Shown: positions 38,726-49,700, numbered from the stretch's first letter. The stretch: 64,000 nucleotides of DNA from PALSA-278 sp963760285 (GCA_963760285.1 CAVXCI010000001.1:1674001-1738000), one strand, 5' to 3'. Numbers and translations are program-made. The notes: a model not told the origin generated them from the sequence alone.

Positions 38726-39844
38726 AAAAAGAAAAATTGCCTGCGTTTGCGGTGGTTCTGGCCGGAGGGCGGGGGACACGCTTCTGGCCGCGCAGCCGCG
38801 CACGAACGCCGAAACAGTTGTTGAATATTGTCGGTGAGCACACCATGCTCCGGCAGACGTGGGATCGCCTGTCTCCGATTTTTCCGCCGCAACCGTTTCA
38901 CCGTGGTGACCAGCCAGCAGCAAGCAACGGCTGTTCGCACGGAGCTTCCCTGGATTCCCACTTCCCAGGTGCTTGCCGAACCCATGGGGCGCAACACGGC
39001 GGCGGCCATCGGCCTGGCGGCGATTCATCTGGCCCATATGTACGGCGACGCACTGATGGCCGTGCTCCCCGCCGATCATTACATTGGAAATCCCGCGAAG
39101 TACCGCCGGCTGGTGAGGGCTGCGCTGCACATGGCGCAGGAGCCGGGAAATCTTGTGGTGATGGGGATTCCCCCCACACGCCCGGAAACGGGCTTTGGAT
39201 ACATCGAACGGTCGGGTCGGCCGATTGGCCGCGAAGGTGGATTTTCCGCTTACGAAGTGAATCGCTTCACAGAGAAGCCGCCTATTGTGCTGGCCCGGCG
39301 TTACGTAGCGTCCGGACGCTACTACTGGAATGCCGGAATGTTTTTCTGGCGGGTCTCTACTTTTCTCGAGTGTCTGGCGGCGTTTCTGCCGGTCACGCGC
39401 GCGGCGCTGGCGAAAATCTCCTCGGCCATCGGAACGAAAAACTACGAGAAGGCGGTCGCCCGCTACTATCCGCGGCTTGAAAATATTTCCGTGGACTATG
39501 CGGTCATGGAGCACGCCACAAAGAAGGACGCATCGGGACGGCGCTACCGGGTGATGGTGCTGCCCGCGGACGTTGGCTGGAGCGACATCGGTTCCTGGTC
39601 GGCGGTTTATGATCTGCTGGCGAGAAAAGCGGGAGCGGACGTCACCGCCGGGCCTTTCCTGGGAGTAGACACCGGGGGCAACCTCCTCTGGAGTCCGAAG
39701 AAATTTATCGCCGCAATTGGCGTTCGCGGTTTGGTGCTGGTTGAGACCGAGGATGCCATCCTGCTCTGTCCTCGTGATCGCGCGCAGGACGTGGGCAAAA
39801 TCGTGAAATGGCTCGAGGAGCAAGACCTGCAGGCTCTGCTGTGA
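38722..39844 (+). pseudogene. manC: Mannose-1-phosphate guanylyltransferase with one frameshift
   Basis: The gene encodes a GDP-mannose pyrophosphorylase, with VVLAGGRGTRFWPRSRARTPKQ at the N-terminus, ALMAVLPADHYI, VNRFTEKPP, YYWNAGMFFW and VGWSDIGSW. The reading frame changes near 38890, where an extra base follows PIFPP; after it the frame resumes with RFTVVTSQQQ and runs intact to 39844. The start is GTG 38722, overlapping the manA stop (GTGA). It lacks the C-terminal isomerase domain of bifunctional ManC/AlgA, consistent with the separate manA. A single indel in an otherwise perfect gene may be a sequencing error. Confidence 0.82.
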
Positions 39845-39905
39845 TTTTCAGTTCACGCCACGCGCCGCTTTCCCGGCTTCATTCGTTCGCCTATACTGCG
39901 TAACT

Positions 39906-41315
39906 GTGGAAGCCATTAAATTTGGAACGGATGGCTGGCGCGGCGTTATCGCCGAAGATTTCACGCACGAAAATGTGCGCAAGGTGGCCTACGCCATCGC
40001 GCGGTATATTGTCCGCGCAGAAGAATCGGGACGGGGCGTTGTGGTGGGTTTCGACACGCGATTTGGTTCCGAGCGGTTCGCGCGCGTGGCTGCCGAGGCG
40101 GTCGCCATGGCCGGCATTCCGGTCTGGCTGGCTGATTCCGCGTGTCCCACACCGGCAGTCTCGCTCCTCGTCCGCCTGCAAGAAGCGGCCGGCGGGATTG
40201 TTATTACCGCCAGCCATAATCCCTACCGCTGGAGCGGAATAAAATTCAAGGCCAGTTATGGCAGCTCGGCGTCTCCCGCGATCGTGTCTCGCGTGGAAAA
40301 GGAGCTCGGCGATGTGTTGCGCGGCGGAGTGCCTGCATTGCCCTCTCGCCACGATCTGATTCATTCCCTCGATGCGCGCGAACCCTATCTGCGCACTCTG
40401 GAAAAACTCGTGGATTGGGACCGGCTGCGCGCCGCCGGGCTGCGCTTCATGGCGGATCCGATGCACGGCTCGGCCCGCGGTTTGCTCCGCGAACTTTTCC
40501 ATCGCAACGGCATTGCCTGCCAGGAAATCCGCGGCACGCGCGATCCGCTATTTGGCGGAGTGAATCCGGAACCCATCGAACCGAATGTGGACGCCCTGCG
40601 CCAGGCGTTACGCGGGAGCGATTGCGACGCGGGATTTTGCGCTGACGGCGATGGAGACCGGATCGGAGCGATGGATCCCGACGGTACGTTCATCAATCCG
40701 CATCAGATTTTTTCCATCCTCTTGTGGCATCTGGCTGGCACGCGCAAAATTCCCGGAGACGTGGCGAAAACATTTTCGACCACGAAGATGATTGACAAGA
40801 TCGCCGCCCGCTTTGGCCGCAAAATCTGGGAAACGCCCATCGGGTTCAAGTATATTTGCGATCTGATGCTGGAGCGGGACATTTTGATAGGCGGCGAAGA
40901 GAGCGGCGGCATCGGGACGAAGCTGCACTTGCCGGAAAGAGATGCCACGGTGAGCGCACTATTGCTGGCCGAGGTGATGGCCTGGCACGGGAAGCGGCTG
41001 GGGGAACTGGTCGCAATGCTGCATTCAGAATTTGGCCCGCATTATTACGGCCGGGTGGATTTGGAGCTGCGTCCCGGGCAGAAGGAAAAAGCAATTGCCT
41101 GCTTTTCGAAAGATGGAATCACGCGGCTGCTCGATTGGCCGGTGACGAATCGCGAGCATATGGATGGAATAAAACTCTATCTGGGCAACGCCGGTTGGGT
41201 GATGGTCCGCGCCAGCGGGACCGAGCGGATGCTGCGAATTTATTCTGAGACGGACCAGCCGGAGACGACGCAGCGCGTTCTGCAGGAGGTCAGCAGCATG
41301 GTTCGCGCCATGTAG
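39906..41315 (+). CDS. Phosphoglucomutase / phosphomannomutase family protein
   Basis: A 469-residue alpha-D-phosphohexomutase with GTG start at 39906. It has TDGWRG at the N-terminus, the phosphoserine loop ITASHNPYRWSGIK, the Mg site DGDGDRIG, the sugar-binding loop GGEESGGIG and the phosphate-binding RASGTERMLRIYSET. It would interconvert mannose- or glucose-6-phosphate and the 1-phosphate. Its place right after manA and manC argues for mannose, completing fructose-6-phosphate to GDP-mannose. The sequence alone cannot separate glucose from mannose preference. Confidence 0.9.
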   Translation: MEAIKFGTDGWRGVIAEDFTHENVRKVAYAIARYIVRAEESGRGVVVGFDTRFGSERFARVAAEAVAMAGIPVWLADSACPTPAVSLLVRLQEAAGGIVITASHNPYRWSGIKFKASYGSSASPAIVSRVEKELGDVLRGGVPALPSRHDLIHSLDAREPYLRTLEKLVDWDRLRAAGLRFMADPMHGSARGLLRELFHRNGIACQEIRGTRDPLFGGVNPEPIEPNVDALRQALRGSDCDAGFCADGDGDRIGAMDPDGTFINPHQIFSILLWHLAGTRKIPGDVAKTFSTTKMIDKIAARFGRKIWETPIGFKYICDLMLERDILIGGEESGGIGTKLHLPERDATVSALLLAEVMAWHGKRLGELVAMLHSEFGPHYYGRVDLELRPGQKEKAIACFSKDGITRLLDWPVTNREHMDGIKLYLGNAGWVMVRASGTERMLRIYSETDQPETTQRVLQEVSSMVRAM

Positions 41316-41378
41316 ACCGTGCGCGGCCAACCAATATGGCCCGTGTGCTAAGCCGTGCCGCATGAGAAAAATGACACT

Positions 41379-42260
41379 ATGAAACGGCGCCTGTACCAAC
41401 TGGATGTCTTCACAACGCGTCCCTTCACGGGAAATGCTCTTGCGGTGATCATTGACGGCGATGGTCTCTCGTCCGCAAAAATGCAGGCCATCGCGCGGGA
41501 GATGAACCTCGCGGAAACCGTTTTTGTTCAGCGCCCCACAAGCAATCGCGCCCTCGCGCGCCTGCGCATATTCACCACGCAGACAGAATTGCCGCTGGCC
41601 GGGCACCCCGTAATCGGTACCTGGTTTCTACTTGCGGAGCTGGGGGTGGTACCCGCGCAGGAAGGCGTGGTGCATATTCTCCAGCAGACCGGCGCGGGAA
41701 TTCTGCCGGTGGCGATTCGGTTTGCAAAGGGAAGGCCGAAGCACGTGACCATGACGCAGAGGCCCGCTCGGTTTCATCGCGCGCGCTTCTTGCGTGGCGA
41801 CCTTTCCGCGACGTTGGGCCTGACCACCGCGGATATGGAGCCGTCATTTCCCGTGGAGTTTGTTTCCACGGGGATTCCAAACCTGATGGTGCCGCTTCGC
41901 GGCCGCGCCGCGTTGAAAAAAATCAGCATGGATATGCGCGCGCTTCGCAAACTCATGGGCCGCGACGGGACCATGGCGTATTGCTTCGCGCTGGGAGGCA
42001 GACGCCGAGCCTTTGCGCGGGGCATGCTTCCCTGGGAAATTTATGAGGATCCCGCCACGGGTTCCGCCGCCGGATCTCTGGGCGCTTATCTTGTGAAACA
42101 TAGCCATCTGCGCGCCGATGAGCCGCTGCTGATATCACAAGGGGTGGAGATGGGCCGGCCCAGCGAAATTTTCGTTGAAGTTAAGAAAGAGGATGACCGC
42201 CTGACTCCCTGCGTGGGTGGCAGCGCCGTCCGCATTTTTGAGGGTTTGCTGGAGGCGTGA
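41379..42260 (+). CDS. PhzF-family isomerase
   Basis: A 293-residue protein of the PhzF/YddE family with the catalytic Glu in MNLAETVFV and the repeated-fold signatures LPLAGHPVIGTWFLL and DPATGSAAGSLGAYLV. These enzymes isomerise small acids; the substrate is unknown outside phenazine clusters, and none is here. ATG 41379 is preferred over a GTG 24 bases earlier because the conserved start (YQLDVFTTRPFTGNALAVI) follows soon after. It comes 63 bases after the phosphohexomutase gene, without obvious relation. Confidence 0.9.
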   Translation: MKRRLYQLDVFTTRPFTGNALAVIIDGDGLSSAKMQAIAREMNLAETVFVQRPTSNRALARLRIFTTQTELPLAGHPVIGTWFLLAELGVVPAQEGVVHILQQTGAGILPVAIRFAKGRPKHVTMTQRPARFHRARFLRGDLSATLGLTTADMEPSFPVEFVSTGIPNLMVPLRGRAALKKISMDMRALRKLMGRDGTMAYCFALGGRRRAFARGMLPWEIYEDPATGSAAGSLGAYLVKHSHLRADEPLLISQGVEMGRPSEIFVEVKKEDDRLTPCVGGSAVRIFEGLLEA

Positions 42261-42314
42261 TTTCCGGGGGATCACGGGCGATCAGTTTTGTCGTTCCATG
42301 AAAAAGCGCCGCTG

Positions 42315-42836
42315 CTATTGTGCAACTCCTGATTTTTTGAGCAGGGCGTGAGCCTGTTCAGCGCCTGTGACTGGGAGAGTGGCAGAATCAATCAGACCAA
42401 CCTGTGCAAGCAACGAGGCCTGGTCCCAATAAATGTGCTCATGGGCGACCTTGCCGTTTTCAAATTTCATCACCACCACATGGGGCAGTTCCACGCGTTT
42501 GCCTGTCGGCGCAATGCCGGGAAGCATGATGTCGATGGGCACGGAATGTGTGAAGGAAAGGACCAGTTCGTCCACCACTTGATCGTTGCCCACGGTGCGG
42601 GACACACGGACAATCTTTGTGTCCGGCGGCATTTTGCCGACGAAATGCTTGGAATAAAAACTCCGGACGCTTTCGAAGCCATCGCCGCCCGTCATGGTGG
42701 GGACATGGTAGACGTAAGGATCGGCGGTCATGGTTCTCATTGTGGCGTCGACGTCCTTATCAACGAATTCGTGATTTACGTGAGCATCGAAGACTGCGCC
42801 GAGATCGATTGGTTTTGCTCCACTTGTTTCAGGCAT
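42315..42836 (-). CDS. SnoaL-like ester cyclase / NTF2-fold protein
   Basis: A 173-residue protein from ATG 42836, with GGGAGG nine bases upstream (the frame opens ten codons earlier). It has the NTF2-like cone fold typical of SnoaL-type proteins: VDATMRTMTADPYVYHVPTMTGG, FYSKHFVGKMPPDTKIV, DELVLSFTH and HVVVMKFENGKVAHEHIYWDQASLLAQVG. The last stretch (His-x-His then Trp-Asp-x-Ala) is the family mark. The function is unknown; a small hydrophobic ligand pocket is likely. It is a single gene, divergent from YeiH. Confidence 0.85.
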   Translation of the reverse strand: MPETSGAKPIDLGAVFDAHVNHEFVDKDVDATMRTMTADPYVYHVPTMTGGDGFESVRSFYSKHFVGKMPPDTKIVRVSRTVGNDQVVDELVLSFTHSVPIDIMLPGIAPTGKRVELPHVVVMKFENGKVAHEHIYWDQASLLAQVGLIDSATLPVTGAEQAHALLKKSGVAQ

Positions 42837-42901
42837 GGCGAAACCTCCCGCTCGATTGTAATCCACGGACTAAGGCCTACGCGTTAACTTCAGGAGTCGT
42901 T

Positions 42902-42931
42902 TTGCGGTATTGCTTCGGGAATTCTTATAAT
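42902..42931 (+). promoter_or_regulatory. Promoter of the YeiH-like gene
   Basis: TTGCGG at 42902-42907 and a perfect TATAAT at 42926-42931 with an 18-base spacer, 24 bases before ATG 42955. Confidence 0.5.
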
Positions 42932-42954
42932 CCTGCTAGTCTTGCGTTGCGAGC

Positions 42955-43893
42955 ATGCCGAAAATTGATACCAAGATTCTGTTTTTTGCCGGGCTTATTG
43001 TATCTTCCAGCGGATTTATCTCGCCCCCCATCGCCCTCACCGCGGGTATTTTGTACGGATTGCTCTTCATTCATCCTTACCATTCGGACAGCAAGAATCT
43101 CGCAAGATTTCTATTGAAGGCTTCCGTTGTGGCGCTCGGTTTTGGGATGAACATCGGAGAGGTTCTCAAGGTGGGACGCAGCGGTTTTGCGTATACCGCT
43201 TGCAGCATCACCTTTTCGCTGGTGGTTGGCCTGCTGATTGGCAAACTCCTTTCCGTGCAGCGGAACTCTTCCTTCCTGATTACTTCGGGGACGGCTATTT
43301 GCGGCGGGAGCGCCATCGCGGCGGTTGCGCCCATTCTGCAAGCCAACGAGGAAGAAATGGCCGTATCGCTGGGCACGGTCTTCATCCTCAACTCCGTGGC
43401 CCTGCTGATTTTCCCTACGATTGGATGGCGAGTGCATCTCACGCAAACGCAATTTGGATTGTGGGCGGCGCTGGCTATTCATGACACCAGCTCGGTGGTA
43501 GGAGCCACGGCCCACTACGGAGCTGTTGCATTGGCGATTGGAACGACCGTGAAGCTGGCCCGTGCGCTGTGGATTGTGCCCCTTTGCGTGGGCGCGGCGC
43601 TGGTGACGCGCAGCAAGGCGCGCGTGCAAATCCCGTGGTTCATCTTTTTCTTCTGTCTCGCAGCAGTGGCAAATTCCTACGTGCCGGGCATCGCGCCCTT
43701 GTCGAATTCCTTAAGTACTTTGGGCAAACTTGGATTAACGGCGACGCTTTTCCTGATCGGGACAGGCATATCCCGAAAAACGCTGAAGCAAGTTGGCGTT
43801 CGTCCGCTGCTGCAGGGGCTATTTCTCTGGATTATCGTTGGCGTAGGGTCATTGCTTCTGATTCGCGCGGGCGTCATCGCGTTCAGGCAATAA
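42955..43893 (+). CDS. YeiH/UPF0324 family membrane protein, putative sulfate exporter
   Basis: A 312-residue inner-membrane protein with about nine to ten helices and the family motifs GFGMNIGEVL, TSGTAICGGSAIAAVAPIL, and AIHDTSSVVGA. Members have been proposed as sulfate exporters, connected with removal of sulfate after sulfonate or taurine breakdown; direct proof is limited. Another part of the window (5.3-10.4 kb) holds a sulfonate-type importer, but the two are 32 kb apart. ATG 42955 follows a good promoter. Confidence 0.9.
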   Translation: MPKIDTKILFFAGLIVSSSGFISPPIALTAGILYGLLFIHPYHSDSKNLARFLLKASVVALGFGMNIGEVLKVGRSGFAYTACSITFSLVVGLLIGKLLSVQRNSSFLITSGTAICGGSAIAAVAPILQANEEEMAVSLGTVFILNSVALLIFPTIGWRVHLTQTQFGLWAALAIHDTSSVVGATAHYGAVALAIGTTVKLARALWIVPLCVGAALVTRSKARVQIPWFIFFFCLAAVANSYVPGIAPLSNSLSTLGKLGLTATLFLIGTGISRKTLKQVGVRPLLQGLFLWIIVGVGSLLLIRAGVIAFRQ

Positions 43894-43916
43894 ATCCCAT
43901 TCGGCGATGAAATGCA

Positions 43917-43993
43917 TGGTGGGGCTGGGGAGAGTCGAACTCCCGACACGCAGTTTAGGAAACTGCTGCTCTATCCATCTGAGCTACAGCCCC
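43917..43993 (-). tRNA. tRNA-Arg (anticodon CCU)
   Basis: A full cloverleaf of 77 bases with encoded CCA. Acceptor arms GGGGCTG and CAGCCCC pair fully. The anticodon stem-loop GCAGT-TTCCTAA-ACTGC gives CCU, and the T arm is GGGAG-TTCGACT-CTCCC. It reads the rare codon AGG. Confidence 0.94.
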
Positions 43994-44100
43994 GCTTGCT
44001 TTCCGGGACAGTTTATCGCGGAACCCGTGGACGCAGCCAGCCCACAGCATCCAGACCGGGATGTTTGTGCAGTTGGTGATGGTCCAGCTTGTCAGCATTG

Positions 44101-45237
44101 TCAGCGGGTCGCCCGCGCGAGGATTGGTCCCAGGACTGCCAGAAAAAGCACATATGCGGCGGCCAGCGGGCCGAGTTCCGGCGCAAAGCCCACGCCCAGA
44201 CCCGCGATTACGATTGAAAACTCTCCGCGCGCGATGAGGGCCGTGCCCGCGCGGATGCGTCCACGGCGATCCACTCCGGATTTTCTGGCGGCCCAATAGC
44301 CCGTCAGGACCTTTGTCAAAGCCGTGACCAGGCCGAGAGCCACGGCCAAGGGCAATACATGGGGAAGCGATCTTGGGTTTATCTCCAATCCGAAGAAAAA
44401 GAAGAATATTGCGGCAAACAGATCACGGAGCGGGCCCAGGAGGCGCTTTGAATCCTCGCTCACCGGGCCGGAAAGCGTGATGCCGACAAGAAATGCTCCG
44501 ATAGCCGCCGAAACCTGCAAACGCTGCGCCAGGCCCGCCACAAGAATCACCGTGCCTAAAATGGTGAGGAGCATGATCTCGTCCGAGCCATACAGGAACC
44601 ACAAGCTCACTTTCTCTCCGTAGTACAGGGCAAACAACAGGATCAATGTGACGGTAACGAAGGCGATAGAAACTGAAACCGCGATTTTCTGAGCGCCTCC
44701 TCCGGCCAAAAGGACGGCAACCAAGGGAAGATAAACAGCCATCGCCAAATCTTCGAGAACCAGCACGGAGACAACGGATTTTGTTTCCGGATTGTTCATG
44801 CGGTTCAGTTCTGCAAGAACCTTGGCGATCACACCGGAAGAAGAGATATAGGTGACGCCTCCGAGGAGAACCGCTCCCATGACATGCCAACCCAGCCAGA
44901 AACCCAACAGCAGTCCAGGCGGAAAATTCAGGGCAAAATCCACCACACCGGAGGGAAGACCGCTAACGAGATAGTGCTTCAGTTCCTCACCGGTATATTC
45001 AATACCCAGCATGAATAGAAGCAACAGAACGCCGATCTCCGCTCCCACGTGGATGAACTCCTCGCTGACGCGGAGAGGAGCAACGCCGCCATTTCCAAAT
45101 GCCAGCCCCAGCAATAGATAAAAAGGGATAGAGGAGAATCCAATCCGATTGGCGAAGCGCGCGAGAAGGGCCAGAAGGACGATTGCACCGCCCAGTTCAA
45201 TGAATACCTGTGAAGTGTCATAGGCGGGCGCGCTCAT
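44101..45237 (-). CDS. Cation:proton antiporter, CPA2 family
   Basis: A 378-residue membrane protein from ATG 45237, with GAGGA as ribosome site (the frame is open 24 codons further). About twelve helices; motifs typical of KefB/NapA-type antiporters are GVLLLLFMLGIEY, SSSGVIAKVL, LVLEDLAMAVYLPL (Asp of the unwound helix pair), FFFFGLEINP and ARGEFSIVIAGLG. There is no C-terminal TrkA-N regulatory domain, so it is a short form. It exchanges K+ or Na+ for H+. The gene is divergent from the efflux operon. Confidence 0.92.
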   Translation of the reverse strand: MSAPAYDTSQVFIELGGAIVLLALLARFANRIGFSSIPFYLLLGLAFGNGGVAPLRVSEEFIHVGAEIGVLLLLFMLGIEYTGEELKHYLVSGLPSGVVDFALNFPPGLLLGFWLGWHVMGAVLLGGVTYISSSGVIAKVLAELNRMNNPETKSVVSVLVLEDLAMAVYLPLVAVLLAGGGAQKIAVSVSIAFVTVTLILLFALYYGEKVSLWFLYGSDEIMLLTILGTVILVAGLAQRLQVSAAIGAFLVGITLSGPVSEDSKRLLGPLRDLFAAIFFFFFGLEINPRSLPHVLPLAVALGLVTALTKVLTGYWAARKSGVDRRGRIRAGTALIARGEFSIVIAGLGVGFAPELGPLAAAYVLFLAVLGPILARATR

Positions 45238-45508
45238 GGGAATCCTCGAAAGGATAGCCCTGGCGGGCGCTCCCGTCCTAACAGAAACCTCTTGCGTTCG
45301 ATATTTCACATAGGGTCATTGCTCTCGTCTTGGGCCTCGGAATCATCTCCACGCCAGGTCGCACTCCATTTTTTCGCGAGGCAGCGGAAAATGTTGTATA
45401 CCCTGGCTCTCGCATTACGGAATTGGATTCCGCCAGACAGTACCCGCGGTGTAAACTCTCACCGCCTGAGGGGGATGGGGTGTCCTCGTCACGCTGGGAG
45501 CATTCGCG

Positions 45509-46726
45509 ATGTGCAAAAAGCAGTTCTGTCTTATGGCGGTACTACTCGCCGTCAGCGCGATTTTTGGGGCTGGGTGTGAGAAGAACCAGCAGGGCGAGGG
45601 GGGACCTCCCGACGTGGAGGTTGTCAGCGCTGTCCAGCAGGACGTGCCCATCACGAAAACCTGGGTGGCGACTCTGGACGGATTCGTGAATGCCGAAATC
45701 CGTGCCCAGGTAACCGGATATCTGATCAAGCAGGATTATCCCAATGGAGCGTACGTCAAGAAGGGCACGCCTCTCTTTCAGATTGATCCCCGTCCCTTTC
45801 AAGCGGCATTTGATCAGGCAGCCGGAAGTCTCGCGCAGGCCAAAGCGGATCTGCAACGGGCTCAAGCTCAGCTTGGCAAGACGGAGATGGACGTCGCGCG
45901 CTACACCCCGCTCGCCAAAGAGAGCGCCATAAGCCAGCAGGAACTCGATAATGCGGTGCAGGCGGATCTGGCGGCCAAAGCGCAAGTGGAGGCGGCGAAG
46001 GCGGTGATCGAAACAAGCAAAGCCGCGGTGGAATCCGCGCGGTTGAATCTTGAATTTACCAAAATTATCTCTCCCGTAAATGGAGTGGCCGGAATCGCCA
46101 ATGCCCAGGTTGGTGACTTTGTCGGCCCTCAGGGTAATCCGCTAACCACGGTTTCTCAGGTGGACCCCATTCTGGCAAATTTCACAGCCAGCGAGCAGGA
46201 CTACCTGACGGTGATGCACGAAGTCTCGCAACAGGGAATTACCGATGTGCAGGCCCTCAGCAGGTTGGTCTGGCAACTACAGCTCAGCGATGGGACCATT
46301 TTTCCTCAAAAGGGACGCTTCTACGCTCTGAACCGTCAGGTGGATGTACGGACAGGATCCATCCTCGTCCAGGTCCAATTTCCCAATCCAGGCAATGTGC
46401 TTCGCCCGGGTGGATTCGGCAAGATCAGCGCCGTTGTGCAGATGGAGCAGGGCGCGCTGGTGATTCCGCAACGCGCGGTGAGCGAGGTGCAGGGCGGGTA
46501 TCTGGTGGCGGTGGTTGGTGGCGATAACAAGGTGAGCATCCAGCCCGTAAAGGTGGGATCGCGTTTCGGAACCATGTGTATTATTACCGGCGGTTTGAAA
46601 GCCGGCGAACAAGTGGTGGCCGAGGGCATTCAGAAAGTCAGGAATGGCGTGGTCGTCAACCCCAAGCCTTTCGATCCGGGTTCGGCATCTCCGGGGAATT
46701 CGACAAAATCAGGCGGTTCCCTCTAG
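45509..46726 (+). CDS. RND efflux periplasmic adaptor subunit
   Basis: A 405-residue adaptor (membrane fusion protein) of the MexE/AcrA class, a lipoprotein with the signal LLAVSAIFGAGC (lipid Cys at about residue 23). The biotinyl-lipoyl domain (AEIRAQVTGYLIKQDYPNGAYVKKG), alpha-hairpin (QAAGSLAQAKADLQRAQAQLG), and beta-barrel and membrane-proximal domains follow. It links the inner-membrane pump to the outer-membrane channel. The gene is intact, unlike the pump gene, which begins three bases after its stop. Confidence 0.93.
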   Translation: MCKKQFCLMAVLLAVSAIFGAGCEKNQQGEGGPPDVEVVSAVQQDVPITKTWVATLDGFVNAEIRAQVTGYLIKQDYPNGAYVKKGTPLFQIDPRPFQAAFDQAAGSLAQAKADLQRAQAQLGKTEMDVARYTPLAKESAISQQELDNAVQADLAAKAQVEAAKAVIETSKAAVESARLNLEFTKIISPVNGVAGIANAQVGDFVGPQGNPLTTVSQVDPILANFTASEQDYLTVMHEVSQQGITDVQALSRLVWQLQLSDGTIFPQKGRFYALNRQVDVRTGSILVQVQFPNPGNVLRPGGFGKISAVVQMEQGALVIPQRAVSEVQGGYLVAVVGGDNKVSIQPVKVGSRFGTMCIITGGLKAGEQVVAEGIQKVRNGVVVNPKPFDPGSASPGNSTKSGGSL

Positions 46727-46729
46727 CCT

Positions 46730-49700
46730 ATGTACAGGTTCTTCATAGATCGCCCCATTGTCTCCATGGTGATTTCCATCGTCATGGTGATTGTTGGCGG
46801 AGTGTCCATCCTGACTTTGCCCATCGCGCAGTTCCCCAACATTGCCGCCTCCGAAGATCCAGGTGAACGCCACTTACGTGGGCGCGGACGCCCTCACCGT
46901 GGAACAATCCGTGGCCACTCCGATTGAGCAGCAGATGACCGGCGTGGACAACATGGAATACATGTACTCCCTCAACGCCAACAACGGGCACGATGAAGCT
47001 GACGGTGGATTTCGACATCAAGACCGATCCGAACACGGACCAGATTCTCGCTCAGATGCGCAGAGCCAGGCCGCCTCGCAGCTTGCCGGCGGCGGTGAAC
47101 AATCACGGCGTGACCGTCCAGAAATCCACGGCTGCGCCGCTGATCATTTTCGATCTCTACTCGCCGGCAATAGCTCCTATGACGGCAGTTTCTCGCCAAC
47201 TACGCAGTCATCAATTTCAATGACCTGTTGACGCGTGTTCCGGGCATCGCCAGCGTCTCCGTTTTCGGCGCGGGCAAGTACGCCATGCGATTCTGGGTTA
47301 AGCCCGGACCAACTGGCCAAATTGCAGATCACCGTTCCGGAAATCATCAACGCCATTCAAGCGCAAAACACTGTGAATCCCGCCGGCCAGATCGGCGGCG
47401 AACCGGTTCCGCCGGGGCAGGAGTTCACCTATGCGGTTCGGGCGCAGGGCCGCCTGGTCACCGAGGAGGAATTTGGAAAACATCGTCGTGCGCGCCGCGC
47501 CGGACGGGTCGATTGTGCGCCTGAAGGATGTGGCGCGCATCGAACTCGGCGCGCAGAACTACAACATCATCGGCGCGCTTGAACGGCAAGCCATCCGCCA
47601 TCATCGCCCTTTACCAGCTTCCCGGATCCAACGCCGATTGGATGCCGCAAACGGCGCGAAGGAAGCTCATGGCGGAGGCTGAAGCAAGCGTTTTCCGCCG
47701 GGTCTCGACTATGTCGTCGCTCTCGACACCACGCTGGCCGTGACCGAGGGCATGAAGGAGATCGAGCAGACGCTGATCGAGGCGATCGTGCTGGTCATCA
47801 TCGTCGTGTTCATCTTCCTGCAAGGCTGGCGGGCGACACTGATTCCGTTGCTGGCCGTGCCGGTGTCGCTGATTGGCACATTCGCGTTTTTCCCGTTGTT
47901 TGGCTTCTCCATCAACACGCTCTCGCTCTTCGGCCTGGTGCTGGCCATCGGTCTGGTGGTGGACGACGCGATCGTCGTGGTCGAGGCCGTGGAGCATCAC
48001 ATCGAAAAGGGATTGTCGCCCAAAGAGGCGGCGCATGAAAGCCATGGAGGAAGTCTCCGGGCCGGTGATGGCCATCGCGATCATTCTTGCGGCGGTGTTT
48101 ATTCCGACGGCTTTCATTCCCGGCATCACGGGCCGGCTTTACCAGCAGTTTGCCGTGACCATTGCGGTGTCCGTGATCATCTCCGCGTTCAACGCACTCA
48201 CACTTTCAGCCCGCGCTCGCCGCGCTGCTGCTCCGGCCCAAGAAGCGCGGCGCGCGGTCCGCTCCAGAAATTTTATGACTGTCTTTAACAAATGGTTTGG
48301 TCGCGCAACGGATGGTTACGTCGGCGTGTGCCGCCTGCTGATCCACAAGATGGGGTTCTTCGCGTTGATTTTGCTGGCGGCCTTCGCGTTGCTGGCCGGC
48401 GTGCTGGGCACAAACCACCACACCAGCTTCCTGCCGGATGAAGACCAGGGTTACATCTTTGCCGGCGTGCAACTGCCCGACGCCTCGTCCGCTGCAGCGC
48501 ACCAGCGCAGTGATGCGGAAGGTGGAGGAAATTCTGAGGAAACGCCCGGCGTCAAGCACTATTACCACGGTCGTCGGTTACAGCATGTTGAGCGGCGTGC
48601 AGAACACTTACAGCGCGCTTTTTCTTCATCACCCTGAAGGAATGGCATAAACGAAAAAAGCCGGAGGAACAATATAGGCGCCATCATGGCGCATCTGAAT
48701 GCGAAGATGAGCCGGATTCCCGGCGCGATCGGATTCGCCTTTTCGCCGCCCGCGATTCCCGGCGTGGGCGCTTCGGGCGGCGTCACTTTCATTCTCGAAG
48801 ACCGTACGGCGGCAAGGCGGAGATTTTCTGGCAGGAATGTGAAAACATTTCATGCAGGCGGCGCGCAAACGCCCGGAATTGGCCTCGCGTGTTCACCACG
48901 GCTCTGCCGTCCGTTCCGCAGGTCTATGTGAATGTGGATCGCGACAAGGTGCTCCAGCAGGGCGTGCAGCTGCAGGATGTCTACCAGACCATGCAGTGTT
49001 TCATGGGCGGCGCGTTCGTCAATTACTTCAACCGCTTTGGGCGCCAGTGGCAGGTCTACGTGCAGGCCGAGGGCGACTATCGCACCCAGGCCCAAAACCT
49101 TGGCCAGTTTTATGTGCTGAACGACTCCAGCAACATGGTGCCGCTCGCCGCGGTGACGAGCCATGTGAACGACGCAAGGTCCGGAATTCACCATGCGCTA
49201 CAACCTGCATCGATGCCGCGCAGATCAATGCCATCGGCCAAGCCCGGTTACAGTTCGGCGCAGGCCATGAAGGCGCATGGAGGAGGTCTTCGCGGAAACC
49301 ATGCCGCCGGGGATGGGTTACGACTACATGGGCATGCGCTATCAGGAGAAAAAGGCGCAGCAAGGCGTCTCGCCGATGGTCGATCTTCGGGTTCTCGCAT
49401 GGTATGTTGTGTTTCTGATTCTGGCGGCCCAATATGAAAGCTGGAGCCTGCCGTTCAGCGTGTTGCTGAGGAACGCCAGTCGCGGTCTTTGGCGCATTTG
49501 CGGCGCTGTATCTGCGCCGGTTCCAGAGCTATTCGTTCGAAAACAATGTTTATGCCCAGATCGGTCTGGTCATGCTGATCGGACTTTCCGCCAAGAACGC
49601 CATCCTGATCGTCGAGTTCGCAAAGACTGGATACGAAGAGGGGCAGACGCTGATTGATGCCGCGCTCGAAGGCGCCAGGCTGCGTCTGCGCCCCATTCTG

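Noticed and set aside
37595..39823. Very long minus-strand open frame (over 700 codons) opposite manA and manC
   Set aside because: It is the antisense of well-supported genes, rich in Arg, His and Gly as expected for GC-rich shadows, and has no ribosome site or domain.
43917..43993. tRNA-Arg as an integration site
   Set aside because: No direct repeat of the tRNA end, integrase or foreign gene is seen on either side.
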